Shown one piece after another: positions 7,156 to 9,222 of a stretch of DNA of 9,222 bases. Source of the DNA: Candidatus Coatesiibacteriota bacterium. Its GTDB lineage: Bacteria > Oederibacteriota > CAKKQC01. Position 1 is the first letter of the stretch, and each line of letters opens with the position of its first letter. A program made the translations under genes and the position numbers. Under the pieces are notes generated by a model that searched no databases, was not told the origin of the DNA, and worked only from the letters and a program-made list of their open reading frames with translations. The DNA is taken from the NCBI GenBank assembly GCA_023265785.1, contig JAHFSL010000061.1, positions 1 through 9,222 on the forward strand. Direction: 5' to 3'.

Positions 7156-8018
7156 CCGGGCGTCAGTCCCGCTTTGCGGAAGATGTCCGCCATCGCCTCG
7201 GCCACCACCGCCAGCCGCTGGTCGTCCGAGGGCAGAGCATTGAGTTCCTTCTTGAACGGCTCCGGGGTCACCGGCCCGTCGTACCCGATCGCCTGGAGCG
7301 CGCCGAGGAACCCGGCGATATCAATCACGCCGGTTTCACCGGGCAGGCACCGCGTGTTGTCAATCTGCGCCTCGGTGGCAATGCCCTTGGGCGCGTCGTT
7401 GACATGGACATACACGATGCGCTCCTTCTTGACCTTGCGCAGCGCGTCGGTGGTGCCGCCCGAGCAATGCCAGTGCCAGCAGTCCAGCAGGAGGCCGGCG
7501 TTCGGCCCGATCTCGGCGGCCATCTCGAGCATGCCCTCCATGGAATGGATGAATTCGTGGGCCTTGCCCGTGTACAGCGTCCGGGGCCCGAGGAACTCGA
7601 GCCCGACCGAGCACCCGTGCCCGGCCAGCACCTTCGCCATGGCGGAGAACCGGTCCACATGGAACTTCCGGTTCGCGGCCAGGGGCAGGGTGTCACTCCA
7701 TGACAGGATCCAGGTGAAGGTCCGGCGGCAGTCCAGCGCCGCGGCGGCGGCCGCCAGCCGGGGCAGTTTCTTGAGATCGGCCTGAAACGCCGCGTCATCC
7801 TGCCGCCAGTTGGTGGGCAGGCCGAACCCCGCCGGGATGATGCCCGCCCGGGTGAACATGGCGCGGACGGCATCCGCGCCCTCCCGGTCCACCAGGTCGG
7901 CGACCTCGGTCACATTGAACTCCACACCCCGGAATCCGTGCGTTTTAGCCTTGACGATCAGGTCGGCCGGGCCAGCCACTTTCACGCCGATGGTACCCGG
8001 GGCCAGGGTGGAGTACAT
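7152..8018 (-). CDS. Sugar isomerase/epimerase-like TIM-barrel protein
   Basis: 288 residues, matching the usual length of the xylose-isomerase-like TIM-barrel (AP endonuclease 2) superfamily. Motifs follow barrel order: GVEFN at 31-35, GLEFLGPR at 139-146 (E141), LLLDCWHWH at 176-184 (D179), VHVNDAP at 204-210 (H205), PGETGVIDI at 226-234 and TPEPF at 251-255 (E253). E141, D179, H205 and E253 occupy the four metal-ligand positions of ketose 3-epimerases and related isomerases. It is cytoplasmic, with no signal peptide. The substrate is unknown; family members act on keto-sugars, inosose-type polyols or hydroxypyruvate. ATG 8018 was chosen because the fold starts right after (LAPGTIGVKV), GAGGG lies 4 nt upstream, and longer versions run into the divergent gene. 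It is coupled to the M23 peptidase through the stop codon. Confidence 0.92.
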   Translation of the reverse strand: MYSTLAPGTIGVKVAGPADLIVKAKTHGFRGVEFNVTEVADLVDREGADAVRAMFTRAGIIPAGFGLPTNWRQDDAAFQADLKKLPRLAAAAAALDCRRTFTWILSWSDTLPLAANRKFHVDRFSAMAKVLAGHGCSVGLEFLGPRTLYTGKAHEFIHSMEGMLEMAAEIGPNAGLLLDCWHWHCSGGTTDALRKVKKERIVYVHVNDAPKGIATEAQIDNTRCLPGETGVIDIAGFLGALQAIGYDGPVTPEPFKKELNALPSDDQRLAVVAEAMADIFRKAGLTPG

Positions 8019-8028
8019 GACGCCCTCA

Positions 8029-8037
8029 AGCCTATCA
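8029..8037 (-). promoter_or_regulatory. Extended -10-like element for the TIM-barrel/M23 unit
   Basis: On the minus strand TGATAGGCT is TGn followed by TAGGCT, ending 10 nt before ATG 8018. The match to TATAAT is weak (three of six) but the TANNNT positions are right. The predicted start near 8022 would leave a 4-nt leader and would exclude the GAGGG Shine-Dalgarno-like sequence (8027-8023) from the mRNA, so the two readings compete. Confidence 0.32.
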
Positions 8038-8038
8038 T
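8033..8038 (+). promoter_or_regulatory. -10 element for the lyxose-isomerase-like gene
   Basis: TATCAT is a five-of-six match to TATAAT, ending 8 nt before ATG 8047. The predicted start near 8045 would give a 2-nt leader. GGAGG at 8039-8043 is only 3 nt from the ATG, too close for a normal Shine-Dalgarno site, and would lie upstream of such a transcript start. No -35 is seen. Confidence 0.42.
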
Positions 8039-8046
8039 GGAGGCGC

Positions 8047-8589
8047 ATGATCACGCGGCGTGAACTGGCCTCCACCCGGAAGCGGGCCGCCCGCATGCTG
8101 TCCCGGGCGGGCATCCGGCTCACCCCCGCCGAAACACGGACCATTGAAGTCGCCGATTTCGGGCTGGGAAAACTTTCCGAAACCGGCCTCGAACTGGTGA
8201 TCTATGCCAACACCGACCGGTACTGCGCCAAGGAGTTGGTGATGTTCCCCCGCCAGACCTGCCCGGAACACCGGCATCCGCCCGTCGGCCGGCACCAGGG
8301 CAAGCGCGAGACGTTCCGATGCCGGTGGGGCGAGGTCTTCCTGTATGTGGAAGGCAAACGGACTGCGCGCCCCCGCGCCGTCCCACCCCGCGGATCAGAG
8401 AAGTGGTACCGGGTCCGGCACGAAATCCGGATGCTCCCCGGCGACCAGTACACCATTCCCCCCGACACCTGGCACTGGTTCCAGGCCGGGCCCAAGGGCG
8501 CGATCGTCTCCGAGTTCTCCTCCACCAGCCGCGACCCGTTCGACATCTTCCGCGACCCCCACATCCGGAGGGCGACGAAGGTCTATTAG
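8047..8589 (+). CDS. D-lyxose ketol-isomerase-like cupin enzyme
   Basis: 180 residues, a cytoplasmic cupin-fold enzyme resembling the D-lyxose isomerase (DUF1498) family. Members interconvert D-lyxose/D-xylulose and D-mannose/D-fructose with a divalent metal. Visible family marks are CPEHRHPPVG at 72-81 (H75 and H77), GKRETFRCRWGEVFLYVEG at 85-103 (E88), HEIRMLPGDQYTIPP at 125-139, TWHWFQAG at 141-148 (H143) and a C-terminal SEFSSTSRDPFDIFRDP at 155-171. H75, H77, E88 and H143 fit the metal site. The N-terminus (about 1-60) is helical with several Arg, as in the family. ATG 8047 was chosen from the conserved N-terminal length; a longer reading would run through the opposing gene. It ends tail to tail with the GH2 gene, overlapping 4 bp. 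The mannose activity suits the beta-mannosidase-like neighbour, but substrate preference cannot be read here. Confidence 0.86.
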   Translation: MITRRELASTRKRAARMLSRAGIRLTPAETRTIEVADFGLGKLSETGLELVIYANTDRYCAKELVMFPRQTCPEHRHPPVGRHQGKRETFRCRWGEVFLYVEGKRTARPRAVPPRGSEKWYRVRHEIRMLPGDQYTIPPDTWHWFQAGPKGAIVSEFSSTSRDPFDIFRDPHIRRATKVY

Positions 8590-9222
8590 CGTCCGGCTCG
8601 CAGGATGCGGGGGCGGCCCAGGGAGCGGGGCCAATCCAAGACAGAAGGAATACCGGGCCAGACATCGAAGAAGTTGTCGGGATACGGTTTCTCGCCGTCG
8701 AGATCCAGGCAGACCCGCCAGGCGAAGGTGCGGCTCGTGAAAATGGCCTGACCGTTCTTGAGGCGGACGGACACCCGAGCGCGGGGCGACTTCATCTCCT
8801 TGAAGTACGGCAGGATGAGCCGGTCGCGGGCGATCTCGATGCCATCGGCGGCGGTCAGGATGGCAAACGCCAGGTGGGTCTTGGTCCCTAGCCGGTCCCA
8901 CTGGCGGGCATCAAACTCGGCCAGCAGGGTGGAGGCATTCGGCCGCAGGCGAGCTTCCACCGTCTGGTCCACGGGGTACTTGCCGGCCAGCGCCATGAGC
9001 CCGAATCGCAGGGTCGCGGTAATCGGTTCCGCGGCTTCGCTTACACCATAGACTCGGACGGTATCCGCCTCGCGGGTCACGACGAGAATGACCGGCGCGA
9101 AGGCGCGCCGGACGGGATGGAAGGACGGGGTGCGGCGCAGATAGTAGTCCACGACGGTCCAGGACCGGACCGCGGGCCAGGTGTCGTTGTACATCCAGAA
9201 GATCGCCGCGGCGGAGTCGAAC
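8586..9222 (-). CDS. GH2 beta-mannosidase-like enzyme, C-terminal part (5' end outside window)
   Basis: 211 codons are visible; the N-terminal and most catalytic parts lie beyond the right edge. The first visible residues, FDSAAAIFWMYNDTWPAV, continued by RSWTVVDYYLR, match the last strand and helix of the GH2 TIM barrel in beta-mannosidases (pattern W-x-x-N-D-x-W-P, then S-W-x-x-x-D-Y). Two beta-sandwich domains follow, and the end has the YPDNFFDVWPG block (about 183-193) typical of the last beta-mannosidase domain. The catalytic glutamates are not in view, so activity cannot be checked. The enzyme would release beta-linked mannose from the non-reducing end of manno-oligosaccharides or N-glycan cores. 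An exo-glucosaminidase of the same family cannot be excluded. No C-terminal anchor is seen. TAA at 8588-8586 overlaps the stop of the convergent isomerase gene. Confidence 0.85.
   Translation of the reverse strand, partial: FDSAAAIFWMYNDTWPAVRSWTVVDYYLRRTPSFHPVRRAFAPVILVVTREADTVRVYGVSEAAEPITATLRFGLMALAGKYPVDQTVEARLRPNASTLLAEFDARQWDRLGTKTHLAFAILTAADGIEIARDRLILPYFKEMKSPRARVSVRLKNGQAIFTSRTFAWRVCLDLDGEKPYPDNFFDVWPGIPSVLDWPRSLGRPRILRAGR

Larger units (their letters stand above)
8019..8046. other. 28-bp divergent intergenic gap
   Basis: This is the whole space between the ATG starts of the TIM-barrel gene (minus) and the lyxose-isomerase-like gene (plus). It holds two -10-like hexamers sharing a TA, plus purine-rich Shine-Dalgarno-like tracts on each strand. 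It shares CCTATC (8031-8036) with the other divergent gap (4686-4691). Confidence 0.7.

Noticed and set aside
8019..8144. Longer TIM-barrel protein starting at 8144
   Set aside because: The added residues are Arg-rich, lie opposite the start of the isomerase gene, and precede the first strand of the barrel; ATG 8018 fits family length.

Overview
This is a GC-rich (roughly two-thirds G+C by eye), gene-dense bacterial segment with nine protein-coding genes, seven of them complete. I see no RNA gene, mobile element, CRISPR array or long non-coding stretch. Sugar-acting enzymes (GH9, GH2 beta-mannosidase-like, D-lyxose-isomerase-like, TIM-barrel sugar isomerase/epimerase) together with secreted Ala/Pro-rich Ig-like proteins suggest a free-living polysaccharide degrader. 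Such gene content is common in the PVC group (Verrucomicrobiota, Kiritimatiellota, Planctomycetota) and Armatimonadota, but nothing here fixes the phylum. Five of the eight visible start codons are GTG.

Layout. (1) 1-3450, minus strand: a tight three-gene unit read right to left, namely a zinc-less medium-chain dehydrogenase, then a GH9 glycoside hydrolase starting inside the dehydrogenase stop, then a single-domain cupin joined by a GTGA stop/start overlap and cut by the left edge. (2) 3484-4674, minus: a secreted protein with three Ig-like (CARDB-type) repeats, 33 bp upstream of the dehydrogenase and possibly in the same transcript. (3) 4698-6017, plus: an MFS transporter, divergent from the Ig-like gene across only 23 bp. 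(4) 6019-8018, minus: a sugar isomerase/epimerase-like TIM-barrel gene followed by a secreted M23 peptidase, coupled by another GTGA overlap; the peptidase stop lies 1 bp from the MFS stop. (5) 8047-8589, plus: a D-lyxose-isomerase-like cupin enzyme, divergent from the TIM-barrel gene across 28 bp. (6) 8586-9222, minus: the C-terminal part of a GH2 beta-mannosidase-like enzyme, overlapping the isomerase tail to tail by 4 bp.

A plausible joint role is breakdown and import of plant or microbial glycans: GH9 and GH2 trim oligosaccharides, the MFS protein moves a small solute, and the dehydrogenase, isomerases and cupin process the sugars. The mannosidase next to a lyxose/mannose isomerase hints at a mannoside route. 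These links are inferred from families and position only.

The most striking signal is regulatory. All five genes that could begin a transcript have a TANNNT -10-like hexamer ending 8-10 nt before the start codon, which places transcription starts about 2-4 nt upstream of translation. The three genes inside coupled units lack it. This looks like leaderless transcription, and in both divergent gaps the two -10 elements overlap on opposite strands.
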